A stretch of DNA of 10,980 nt from Actinomycetota bacterium (GCA_009700815.1 WLLG01000039.1:1-10980), one strand, 5' to 3'. Positions 1 through 6,167 are shown, counted from the first letter of the stretch. Notes: generated by a model from the sequence alone, not told the origin. Numbers and translations are program-made.

Positions 1-270
1 AAGGGCTCAGGCTTCTACAAAAACGACAGTCGCTCAGGGTCCTCCGATTCTGGGTCTTCGGGTTCATCCTCTACAAGCTCATCCTCTGCAAGCTCAGACT
101 CATCAGGCACAGACTCATCAAGCAGAGACTCATCAAGCTCAGGATCATCAAGCTCAGACTCCTCAAGCTCAGATTCCTCGAAGAGCAACTCCGGGTCAAG
201 CTCCGACTCGGGTGGTTCAAGTGATAAACCTGCCAAAGCAACTCCAACGAAAACCGCAACTACTGACTAG
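1..270 (+). CDS. FmdB/Ruc-family zinc-ribbon protein, C-terminal part only (5' truncated)
   Basis: The frame is open from the first base of the window and ends at TAG 268-270. It begins KGSGFYKNDSR, the hallmark that follows the zinc ribbon in FmdB-family proteins; the CxxC zinc-ribbon half lies off the left edge. The remaining ~75 residues are almost only Ser, Asp, Gly and Thr and end AKATPTKTATTD, so this tail should be disordered. In Mycobacterium tuberculosis the family member Rv0991c (Ruc) is a redox-regulated chaperone with zinc-binding cysteines and a disordered C-terminus. A chaperone role here is inference from that relative; the older name 'regulatory protein FmdB' is equally possible in databases. 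The DNA of the tail is a 15-base tandem repeat (97-186). Family assignment is fairly secure although the diagnostic cysteines are not visible. Confidence 0.82.
   Translation, partial: KGSGFYKNDSRSGSSDSGSSGSSSTSSSSASSDSSGTDSSSRDSSSSGSSSSDSSSSDSSKSNSGSSSDSGGSSDKPAKATPTKTATTD
97..186 (+). repeat. 15-bp in-frame tandem repeat encoding (D/G)SSxx units
   Basis: Six consecutive 15-base units start at 97, 112, 127, 142, 157 and 172. The core is GACTCATCAAGCTCA with scattered substitutions; the units at 97 and 172 are the most diverged. Each encodes five residues of type D-S-S-S-S. The period is a multiple of three, so unit gain or loss would change tail length without a frameshift. This is seen directly in the sequence. 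Confidence 0.8.
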
Positions 271-296
271 CGGCCTAACAGCCTGGGGGCACAGAC

Positions 297-728
297 GTGA
301 ACGATCAGGACCACACACAGGACTCAGGTATCGGGGCTGTGGGATGGATGCGCTCTGTAGTAATCGATGCTCATGACCCCGTGCTCCTTGCCCAATTCTG
401 GTGCAACGTGCTCGACGTCGAGATAGTCGAGAGCGAAGCAGACTGGGTACAGCTCAGCCCCGACCCCGGGGGAACGTTCTTTGCGTTCCAGCCCAGCACT
501 GCGCCAAGGCCTGAGGCACTCGTTGCTCGACCAGATATTGAAGTGACTGACATCGACCACGCCCGGGACCGCATCATTGAACTAGGCGGTTCCTACGTCC
601 GAACGATTCAAGAACTCAAGGGGGACCACCACTATGTGATGGCAGACCCTGAAGGTAACGAGCTGTGCCTAGTCCAACCGCTGCCACCGGAATTGGCTCG
701 GCCTCGTTGGGGCGACCAAGCAATCTGA
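297..728 (+). CDS. VOC-superfamily (glyoxalase-like domain) protein
   Basis: This 143-residue protein fits a single VOC module of two beta-alpha-beta-beta-beta halves. Residues 17-65 form the first half (MRSVVIDAHDPVLLAQFWCNVL, then a strand ending FFAFQP). Residues 79-126 form the second, with the typical closing YVMADPEGNELCLV at 113-126, where Glu122 sits at the usual metal-ligand position. It most resembles the actinobacterial 'glyoxalase-like domain' proteins, whose substrates are mostly unknown; some act as metal-dependent enzymes and others as drug-binding proteins. The GTG start at 297 has a GGGGG stretch at 285-289 as a weak ribosome site; ATG 348 is a possible shorter start just before the domain. 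The stop overlaps the start of the COQ4-like gene by one base, so the two are very probably co-translated. Superfamily is confident; reaction is not known. Confidence 0.88.
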   Translation: MNDQDHTQDSGIGAVGWMRSVVIDAHDPVLLAQFWCNVLDVEIVESEADWVQLSPDPGGTFFAFQPSTAPRPEALVARPDIEVTDIDHARDRIIELGGSYVRTIQELKGDHHYVMADPEGNELCLVQPLPPELARPRWGDQAI

Positions 729-1753
729 TGGGGCGCTTTGTCCCTCCCGAGCAGGACAACGTCAAGCCGCTCTTTAGTGCAGTACTTGGAGCGCTCACGT
801 GGAGCGGTGGCGGACCAACAGAGCTGCAACTGGACTTGTTGCAATCTCTGCTCAACGCGTTTGCCCAAGAGACTCCGCAGGTAGTCAGAGAGTTCTCCCC
901 CAGTTCCCCCGAAACGGCGCGTGCCGAGCTTGGGGACACGCTCTTACTCGAGCAGTGCGTCAACTTGGTGACCATCTTGGAATTCACCATGCATCCCCTG
1001 CCAGTAGGCCTAGAAAAGCATGCGGAGCAGTATCTGCATGAACTCGGGACTGAACCCAGGTTCCTAGATATTCTGAGAGACACATCCGAAGATCACATGC
1101 TTAGGCTCCATGCCGATCTGATGCGGAACTCTTGGTACACCGAGCAGACCATCAAGGGAATCTTCACCGGCCACATCGAAGAACTTCTGCGGTCAAAGCT
1201 TGCTTACTACTCGATTGGAAGAGACGAAGCGCTAGCGGCAAAGTGGGAAGGGTTACGAGACTGCCCCGAAGGATCTTGGGGCCATGGTGTTGCGCAGTTC
1301 TACGAGATTCACGAGTTTGCGTTTCCCGGCGAACCGACTGGGATTTATGAGATCGGCGCCTTGCACGATTGGGTTCACGTGCTCACCGATTACGACACCT
1401 CGCCCGAAGGTGAGATTGACGTATTTGCCTTTATCGCAGCAACCATGGATGACCCAAGAGGGTTTACTCAGTTCATCTTCACCTTGGCCCTTTTTCAGAA
1501 TGCAAGCATCACCACCGTGGGCGGCAAAGAGGTCATGATTGCCAGAGCCGACACGCTTTCAGATGCGGGCGCTAGCGATCACCTTGCCGATGCGTTCTGG
1601 CGCGCAGCGCAGTGCACTGCAGATCCAATGGGCGGAGTGGACCACTTTGCGCTTGCTAACACTCCGCTACAGGAACTGCGGGAGCGCTGGAATATTCCTC
1701 CGAAGACGCACCCATCACCTGGAGCGCTCGATAGTCCGAGCAAAAACTCGTAG
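728..1753 (+). CDS. COQ4-like protein with helical (possibly TerB-like) N-terminal region
   Basis: The start is taken as ATG 728, which overlaps the TGA of the VOC gene (TGATG); an upstream in-frame GTG at 665 would overlap that gene by 64 bases and is unlikely. The protein is 341 residues. Residues 213-229 carry HDWVHVLTDYDTSPEGE, which matches the HDxxH-x11-E metal-binding signature of COQ4 (His213, Asp214, His217, Glu229). It is preceded by CPEGSWGHGVAQFYE (179-193), which resembles the COQ4 segment before the signature. COQ4 takes part in ubiquinone ring modification and complex assembly. Actinobacteria generally use menaquinone, so the substrate here is probably another prenylated or lipid-like molecule (inference). 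Residues 11-110 are helical and acidic with a pattern like a TerB/tellurite-resistance fold, but that is a weak impression. It ends 11 bases from the stop of the converging exporter gene. Confidence 0.72.
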   Translation: MGRFVPPEQDNVKPLFSAVLGALTWSGGGPTELQLDLLQSLLNAFAQETPQVVREFSPSSPETARAELGDTLLLEQCVNLVTILEFTMHPLPVGLEKHAEQYLHELGTEPRFLDILRDTSEDHMLRLHADLMRNSWYTEQTIKGIFTGHIEELLRSKLAYYSIGRDEALAAKWEGLRDCPEGSWGHGVAQFYEIHEFAFPGEPTGIYEIGALHDWVHVLTDYDTSPEGEIDVFAFIAATMDDPRGFTQFIFTLALFQNASITTVGGKEVMIARADTLSDAGASDHLADAFWRAAQCTADPMGGVDHFALANTPLQELRERWNIPPKTHPSPGALDSPSKNS

Positions 1754-1764
1754 CTGCTTTCTGA

Positions 1765-3171
1765 CTAGCTCGCTGGAGTTGGAGCATCAGCAGGTGCAGC
1801 AGGAGTTCTTCCGCTGCTCGCCGCGACAGCAATTGCCATACCGAGCAGGGAGACCAGAACAATCACCCAGGAGGCTCGCTGTAGCCCGGCGGTAAAATCC
1901 TCAGTCTGAGTGGTTGTGCTCCCAGAGGAGGGAACTGAAACGGCCATACTGGCGATTGCAACACCCGCTGCCACGCCCACATTGCGCAGAGAAGTCAACA
2001 AACCGGAAGCAACCCCGGCGTCGACATCTGGAACCGCAGTCATGGCCGCAGTGGTGGACACGTTGTAGGCAAGGCCTTGGCCGACACCGGATAGCGCCAT
2101 GGCCACGATCACAAGACCAATTTTGCTGCTGGCTCCTAGCTGCGTTAACGCAACAAAGGAGACAGCAATCAGAAACATTCCCAACATCATCGGTGCTCGC
2201 ATACCAGCGAACTTCACTACCCGACCCGTCAGGGCACCCATGATGGCGAAGGGAACGGAGTAGGCCAAGAACACAATCCCTGTCATGGCGGCAGATAAAT
2301 TGCGGACATCTTGAAGCCAAAAGGTCATCAAGATGTTGATGGCTCCGAAACCCCAGTTAGCTAAGAAGGCAACCGCAACTGGGGGGCGATACGCGCGTGC
2401 ATGCACAATCGCCGCCGCAATAAGTGGTTGGGCCGAGAATCGCTGCTGCAACACAAATACGCCAAACAGCGCGACACCGAATGCAAGCGGCCCAAGCACC
2501 CAGGGGCTCTGCCACCCCTTCATTCCAGCCTCTTGCAATCCATAAATCACACAGGTGACCGAAGCAGTTGCGAGGAGGGCTCCGACTAGGTCGATTGGTC
2601 GCTTATCCCCGAACGATTCGGGGACGTAGCGAAGGATCATGAGGAGCGCAGCGAGCAGGACGGGAAGGTTGAGCGCAAAGAACCAGCGCCAACCAAGTGT
2701 CGCTACTAGCAGTCCGCCGACCACCGGTGCGGCAGCCGCAGCGGTGCTTCCGATGGCGCTCCACATGCCAATCCCCCAGGCCCGACGGTCACCAGTGAAC
2801 GAAGTGCTGACCACCGATAGAGATGCCGTCATAAAGAGCGCCGTTGCGAATCCTTGAATCACGCGAGCGATAATCAGCACATCGAACACAGGAGCCGTCG
2901 CAGCAAGCAGGGTGCCGAGCGAGAACACCAGCACGCCGATCACCAACATCCGCTTGCGTCCATAGAGATCAGCAGCCCGACCAGAAACCAATAGCGGCCC
3001 CGCCGCACCCAACGCGAATGCGTTGATCACCCACCCCGTGCTACTCGCCGGAACATCGAGCTCACGGCCAATGTCAGGTAACGCAACCGCTACGCCAGAA
3101 AAGTCGATACTGAGCACCACGAGCGGCAGGGCAACAGCGATCAAGATGGCAGTGGTGCTCCGGCTCGACAC
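1765..3171 (-). CDS. MFS drug exporter, DHA2 (EmrB/QacA-like) family
   Basis: This 468-residue protein is highly hydrophobic with many membrane helices; the length suits the 14-helix DHA2 class, which exports drugs or metabolites by proton antiport. Visible landmarks, numbered from the GTG at 3171, are: first helix about 8-28 ending SIDFSGVAVALPDIGRELDV; MFS motif A GRAADLYGRKRML at 64-76; an antiporter motif-C-like segment GSTAAAAAPVVGGLL at 141-155; and WRWFFALNLP at 161-170, typical of EmrB/QacA proteins. The C-terminus is an Ala/Pro/Ser tail. An upstream in-frame GTG at 3237 would add 22 residues rich in cysteine and unlike an MFS leader. The GTG at 3171 places the N-terminus just before helix 1 and has a TACTCT hexamer 8 bases upstream, so it is preferred. 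No regulator gene is adjacent. The substrate cannot be predicted. Confidence 0.92.
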   Translation of the reverse strand: MSSRSTTAILIAVALPLVVLSIDFSGVAVALPDIGRELDVPASSTGWVINAFALGAAGPLLVSGRAADLYGRKRMLVIGVLVFSLGTLLAATAPVFDVLIIARVIQGFATALFMTASLSVVSTSFTGDRRAWGIGMWSAIGSTAAAAAPVVGGLLVATLGWRWFFALNLPVLLAALLMILRYVPESFGDKRPIDLVGALLATASVTCVIYGLQEAGMKGWQSPWVLGPLAFGVALFGVFVLQQRFSAQPLIAAAIVHARAYRPPVAVAFLANWGFGAINILMTFWLQDVRNLSAAMTGIVFLAYSVPFAIMGALTGRVVKFAGMRAPMMLGMFLIAVSFVALTQLGASSKIGLVIVAMALSGVGQGLAYNVSTTAAMTAVPDVDAGVASGLLTSLRNVGVAAGVAIASMAVSVPSSGSTTTQTEDFTAGLQRASWVIVLVSLLGMAIAVAASSGRTPAAPADAPTPAS

Positions 3172-3283
3172 AGTGATGAAGAGTAGAACAGGAGCCGAGG
3201 CGAAACAGTGGCCACGAGCAGAGCAGCACTGGCACACTGAAGGCCATGACCACCGACCGGAATGCGCTCAGGGACACAACCCT
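3172..3283. promoter_or_regulatory. Divergent intergenic region between MFS gene and 3336 gene
   Basis: This spacer separates two oppositely oriented genes and must contain start signals for both. It contains a perfect 8-base palindrome GTGGCCAC at 3208-3215 and a spaced inverted pair CAGTG (3206-3210) / CACTG (3227-3231), which could be an operator. Such short matches also occur by chance. Open frames crossing it on both strands have no recognisable protein character. Confidence 0.4.
3180..3185 (-). promoter_or_regulatory. Possible -10 element of a leaderless promoter for the MFS gene
   Basis: On the - strand TACTCT fits the actinobacterial TANNNT -10 pattern and ends 8 bases before GTG 3171. 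No Shine-Dalgarno sequence precedes this GTG, so transcription starting at or near the GTG is plausible. No convincing -35 hexamer is seen at 16-18 bases spacing. This is inference from motif and spacing. Confidence 0.35.
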
Positions 3284-3344
3284 ATGAAGACCGATCCCCA
3301 TATGAAGGCCGCCCCTACATGAACGCCGCCCCCATATGAACGCC
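3284..3344 (+). repeat. Short tandem array, 17-18 bp period, ending in the start codon region of the next gene
   Basis: Four copies begin with ATGAA at 3284, 3302, 3319 and 3336 (spacing 18, 17, 17). Copy 1 is ATGAAGACCGATCCCCAT, copy 2 ATGAAGGCCGCCCCTAC, copy 3 ATGAACGCCGCCCCCAT, and copy 4 keeps only ATGAACGCC. The ATG of copy 4 is the chosen start of the downstream gene. Because the period is not a multiple of three, the first two ATGs share one frame while the third and fourth each fall in another. An in-frame TGA at 3303-3305 rules out a longer form of the downstream protein. Confidence 0.75.
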
Positions 3345-4349
3345 TTCTCACAGGCAGAGGCTGAGCAAGTCCTGAGTCTGGCACCTTCAACTCCGAGCGA
3401 CCTCGGCTTGTTCAGCTCAAACACCCTTTTTGGGCAGCCGGGAATTTATCCGAATGGCCCACCCATGCATCCCGCTGTTGGCCCGCCCTTGAACGAGCAG
3501 CAGGCCGCCGCGACGCTGGCCGATCTCCTTCCGCCAGGAATTGCCGGCGAGATGATCAACTTGTTTGCTGATCCAGAACTGCAAGCTCGAGTCCCCGACC
3601 TAAGCGTTCGCGCAGGACTGCTCCTACTCAGCGGTGGGCCAGCGCAGGCACTGCTCAATGCATTCCTGCAAGGTGAGACCGAGGTACTGCGTCTTGGCGT
3701 GGGCATTCCCGATGGAGAGGGGCGCGTCATCGGGTTTGAGGTTGAGGAGTCTGACCAGTCGCGGCGTGTGCTCAATACTCGTTACAAGTCGGAACACCCA
3801 GCATTCATCGCACCCTCGCTAGCGCATGCACTTTGTCATCACGGAGATCGCGCTAGCAATGCAGAAGAAGCAACCCTTCACGGCATATTGGGCGCAGTTC
3901 ATGCTTGGCTCTTAGCTAGCAACCCCTCACTCAGCGCCGCACAGACTGAACTTTCACGTCGGCAAGCATCGCTCACCATCACACTGTTGAATGCTCGAAG
4001 CCCCGGTTCTTGGTTGGCCTCGGTGCGTTGCCCAGACGGGCCCGGCACCATCCCAGAAGGCAATCCGATTCTGCAATGCCCAGACTTATGGAGCATCCCC
4101 TTTACTTCTCGTGCCGATTCAGATTGTGATCTCTCTGTACCTGTGCCCGTACAACAAGCCTTGGCCTGCTTGGCCTCAGAGTCCGCCGCTGCAGTACCTG
4201 AGCGCTACTCAGACTCACTCGGCGAGTGGCTCACAGCGAACCTAGGTCGGGGCAGATTCTTTGGCGCAGTCCCACGCGCCCAAGCCGGCTGGGCGCTCGG
4301 CTTGCTCAACCGGGGAGGCACCCCCGAGCCCACGAACAACGAGAAGTGA
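3336..4349 (+). CDS. Conserved-looking protein of unknown function
   Basis: I do not recognise a named family for this 337-residue protein. It has no signal peptide and no clear membrane helix. Residues 1-60 are Pro/Ala-rich and low in complexity. Residues 60-120 look helical. The most constrained-looking part is 154-190: HPAFIAPSLAHALCHHG, then SNAEEATLHGILGAVHAWLL, with His164, 168, 169, 182, 189 and Glu177/178, which could form a metal site. A segment RCPDGPGTIPEGNPILQCPDLWSIPF (split: RCPDGPGTIPEGNPILQ at 231-247, then CPDLWSIPF at 248-256) looks like a surface or active loop. The C-terminus is a disordered tail. ATG 3336 is the fourth ATG of a tandem array and has no clear ribosome site. 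Only 25 bases separate its stop from the methionine aminopeptidase gene, so they may be co-transcribed, although the palindrome there suggests a separate signal. Confidence 0.78.
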   Translation: MNAFSQAEAEQVLSLAPSTPSDLGLFSSNTLFGQPGIYPNGPPMHPAVGPPLNEQQAAATLADLLPPGIAGEMINLFADPELQARVPDLSVRAGLLLLSGGPAQALLNAFLQGETEVLRLGVGIPDGEGRVIGFEVEESDQSRRVLNTRYKSEHPAFIAPSLAHALCHHGDRASNAEEATLHGILGAVHAWLLASNPSLSAAQTELSRRQASLTITLLNARSPGSWLASVRCPDGPGTIPEGNPILQCPDLWSIPFTSRADSDCDLSVPVPVQQALACLASESAAAVPERYSDSLGEWLTANLGRGRFFGAVPRAQAGWALGLLNRGGTPEPTNNEK

Positions 4350-4359
4350 TTCGATCTTC

Positions 4360-4365
4360 TAACAT
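4360..4365 (+). promoter_or_regulatory. Possible -10 hexamer upstream of map
   Basis: TAACAT fits TANNNT and ends 9 bases before ATG 4375. There is no Shine-Dalgarno sequence before this ATG, and no -35 hexamer is evident. It overlaps the left end of the palindrome at 4363-4377. A leaderless or near-leaderless transcript is plausible but not shown. Confidence 0.3.
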
Positions 4366-4377
4366 GGGAATCCCATG
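4363..4377. promoter_or_regulatory. Perfect 15-bp palindrome ending on the map start codon
   Basis: The sequence CATGGGA-A-TCCCATG has two perfect 7-base arms around one central base. The right arm includes the ATG of the methionine aminopeptidase gene (4375-4377). A one-base centre is poor for an RNA hairpin, so a protein-binding site or a chance match are the likelier readings. Confidence 0.5.
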
Positions 4378-5328
4378 GCAAAGCGTAAGCGTCGTTCTAC
4401 TCTCCCCGAGCCGCAGTCACCTCCGGTCATTGCCGGCTTGATCGGCCCCATGAGGACAGTTCCCGCTGGAATTGCTCGTCCCGATTACGCGGCCACCGGC
4501 GAGCCCTCAACACGCGCTAGCCGCGCCATCCGCACCGCAGATGAGATTGAGGCCATGCGAGTAGCGGGCCGAGTTGCCGCTGAGGCTCTGATCGAGGTGG
4601 GCCGCCATGTTCGACCAGGAATCACTCACGATGAGCTTGACCGGATTGGGCATGAATTCATGGTCGCTGCTGGCGCGTATCCCTCAACGCTCAACTACCG
4701 GGGTTTTCCTAAGTCTTTGTGTACTTCGGCAAACGAAATTGTTTGTCACGGAATCCCCGATTCTCGCAAACTCGCAGACGGAGACATTGTCAACATTGAC
4801 GTCACCGCTTACATAGAGGGAGTGCACGGCGATACCTCTTGCAACTTCTTGGTGGGCGAGGTTGACGACCGCTCTGCCCAACTCGTTCGCCAAACTAGGG
4901 CTGCGATGCACGCAGGTATTTCGGTGGTGAAGCCGAATGCCCGCGTCTATGAGATCGGCCGAGCGATCGAACAATCAGTGGCCGAGTTCAACTACGGAGT
5001 CGTACGCGAGTTCATTGGTCATGGCATTGGCGATCAGTTCCATACCAGCCTGCAAATTCCTCACTATTACGATCCTCACAACGACACCGTGCTCTTACCG
5101 GGGATGACCTTCACCGTCGAACCGATGATCAATCTGGGATCGAACCGGCTCGAGATGTGGGATGACGGTTGGACCGTTTCCACTCGGGACATGCAGCGAT
5201 CCGCTCAGTTTGAACACACGGTTTTGGTCACCGAGTCTGGCCACGAACTGCTCACCATCCCAGCGCAAGGCCCACCCGCAGATGCTCTATTTGCCGACGT
5301 CAAACTCGGGTTGCAGCCCGCTCCGTAG
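4375..5328 (+). CDS. map: Type I methionine aminopeptidase with N-terminal extension
   Basis: The protein (317 residues) removes the initiator methionine from nascent proteins in the cytosol. All five metal ligands of the M24 pita-bread fold are present: Asp142 (NIDVTAY), Asp153 (HGDTS), His216 (FIGHGIG), Glu249 (TVEPM) and Glu280 (QFEHTV). The substrate-site histidines are His125 (VCHGIP) and His223 (QFHTSLQIPH). The catalytic domain starts near residue 50 (IRTADEIEAMRVAGRVAAE). The first ~45 residues are an extension beyond the minimal E. coli-type enzyme: basic AKRKRR, then proline-rich PEPQSPPV. Actinobacterial MetAP1c/MapB enzymes carry a similar extension implicated in ribosome or SH3-type contacts, so this is probably the MapB-like form. 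It is not next to secY-adk, where a second map gene often lies in Actinobacteria. A start further downstream would remove this extension. Confidence 0.96.
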   Translation: MAKRKRRSTLPEPQSPPVIAGLIGPMRTVPAGIARPDYAATGEPSTRASRAIRTADEIEAMRVAGRVAAEALIEVGRHVRPGITHDELDRIGHEFMVAAGAYPSTLNYRGFPKSLCTSANEIVCHGIPDSRKLADGDIVNIDVTAYIEGVHGDTSCNFLVGEVDDRSAQLVRQTRAAMHAGISVVKPNARVYEIGRAIEQSVAEFNYGVVREFIGHGIGDQFHTSLQIPHYYDPHNDTVLLPGMTFTVEPMINLGSNRLEMWDDGWTVSTRDMQRSAQFEHTVLVTESGHELLTIPAQGPPADALFADVKLGLQPAP

Positions 5329-5339
5329 GGCCGGCGTTA

Positions 5340-5369
5340 CCCCTCACTCCCCTCCTACTTCCCCTGCCA
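5340..5369 (+). other. Pyrimidine-rich tract (G-rich on the - strand) in the map-SAF spacer
   Basis: The 69-base spacer after map holds a C/T-rich stretch containing three CCCC runs and a further CC pair. The complementary strand therefore has three GGGG runs and a GG pair within 30 bases, which could support a two-layer G-quadruplex. No hairpin followed by a T run is seen, so this is not called a terminator. Confidence 0.4.
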
Positions 5370-5386
5370 TTTAGTCGAACTTAACC

Positions 5387-5391
5387 AGGAG
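5387..5391 (+). promoter_or_regulatory. Ribosome binding site for the SAF-domain gene
   Basis: AGGAG lies 6 bases before GTG 5398 and supports that codon as the start. It is one of only two clear Shine-Dalgarno sequences in the window. Confidence 0.7.
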
Positions 5392-5397
5392 AAGTCC

Positions 5398-6123
5398 GTG
5401 ACTCGTACCCCTGCGCCGTCGCGGCCGACGGCGCTGCGATACCGCAATGCCGCTGCAGCACTCAGCGCCCGACTCATCCAGTATCGCTCTCGTGTGGAGC
5501 AGTCCTCGCTAGCTCGACGCGTACTGTCTCGACGGTTGCTGGTGCTCGTGGTGGCAATCACGGTTGGTTGGCAAGTCACGGGTCAGCTAAATGCCGCTCA
5601 GATCGCGCAGCAGTCTTGGGGGAACAGCACTGCAGTAGTCATGGCTGCTCGACCACTCAAGGCCGGAGAACTCATCGACTCAGCCTCAGTTCGAGTCGAA
5701 CAGATTCCAACACGCCTCCTGCCTGATGGAGCGCTAGTCGAACTGCCGCTGGATCGTCGCGTCAGGATTGAAGTCGCCAAAGGCGAGATTCTGTTGCAGA
5801 GTCGCGTCTCGGCCGTTGGTGCAGGAGCTCTGGGCGCAACGCTGACAGCTGATACCCAAGCTGTGACCCTGGCGCTTGGTGAGGCCCCAGCCCCCGTTCA
5901 GGTCGGGGACATCGTAGATGTCATATCGGTAAGGACTGCTGCAACAGGCCTTGACTACGGCGCAGTTCAAGGAGACGGGGTCGAAACTGACAGGGTGGCC
6001 ACCGCTGCTCAGGTCATTCAAGTCACCCAAGGTCAGGCAACTCTTGCTGTGCGCACGGGACAGGTCGATGAACTCGTGCGAGCGGCTTCTACGGTTCCGA
6101 TCAGCCTAGTAATCCTGAGGTAG
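5398..6123 (+). CDS. Membrane-anchored SAF-domain protein (CpaB/RcpC-like)
   Basis: The protein (241 residues) has a basic, arginine-rich cytoplasmic N-terminus (1-45), one membrane helix at about 46-63 (RRLLVLVVAITVGWQV), and an outside region. Residues 78-140 form a SAF domain: AVVMAARPLKAGELIDSASV, then RLLPDGALVELPLDRRVRIE and KGEILLQSRVS. The part after ~150 (AVTLALGEAPAPVQVGDIVDVISV) resembles the RcpC/CpaB domain, in which the protein helps Flp/Tad pilus assembly. No other pilus gene is in the window. In many actinobacteria a lone SAF protein of this type occurs near an FmdB gene and mscL and its role is unknown, so pilus function should not be assumed. The GTG start has a good AGGAG site. 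The stop converges on tldE copy 2 with 44 bases between. Confidence 0.85.
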   Translation: MTRTPAPSRPTALRYRNAAAALSARLIQYRSRVEQSSLARRVLSRRLLVLVVAITVGWQVTGQLNAAQIAQQSWGNSTAVVMAARPLKAGELIDSASVRVEQIPTRLLPDGALVELPLDRRVRIEVAKGEILLQSRVSAVGAGALGATLTADTQAVTLALGEAPAPVQVGDIVDVISVRTAATGLDYGAVQGDGVETDRVATAAQVIQVTQGQATLAVRTGQVDELVRAASTVPISLVILR

Positions 6124-6165
6124 GGCTCTACTGCCTCGGACTCCACCGGCTAGGGCTCGAGTGCT
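6121..6165. repeat. Degenerate 15-bp direct repeat in the convergent gene junction
   Basis: TAGGGCTCTACTGCC (6121) recurs as TAGGGCTCGAGTGCT (6151) with 12 of 15 matches; the unit between (6136) matches only about 10 of 15. The first copy contains the stop codon of the SAF gene. No stem-loop with a T run was found, so no factor-independent terminator is called in this junction. Confidence 0.4.
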
Positions 6166-6167
6166 CC

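Noticed and set aside
15..259. Two - strand open frames rich in Glu/Leu/Ser opposite the FmdB-type tail
   Set aside because: They are the antisense of the 15-base serine repeat; their repetitive acidic or Ser/Leu composition is a by-product.
665..727. GTG 665 as start of the COQ4-like protein
   Set aside because: It would overlap the VOC gene by 64 bases and add residues with no family character; TGATG at 726-730 is a normal coupled start.
616..1083. 155-residue - strand open frame opposite the COQ4-like gene
   Set aside because: Composition is Ser/Cys/Gly-rich without domain features, and it lies antisense to a gene with a recognisable motif.
1754..1764. Bidirectional terminator between the COQ4-like and MFS genes
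   Set aside because: Only 11 bases separate the stops, and no stem-loop with T run is visible in or around them.
3172..3237. GTG 3237 as start of the MFS protein
   Set aside because: The extra 22 residues (MCQCCSARGHCFASAP...) are unlike MFS leaders; GTG 3171 has better spacing to helix 1 and a -10-like hexamer.
3023..3424. Open frames on both strands across the divergent spacer (3023-3322 + and 3074-3424 -)
   Set aside because: They overlap the MFS gene or the 3336 gene out of frame and show no protein-like pattern; the tandem array inflates them.
5398..6123. Flp/Tad pilus locus
   Set aside because: The SAF protein resembles CpaB/RcpC, but no secretin, ATPase, prepilin or peptidase gene accompanies it.
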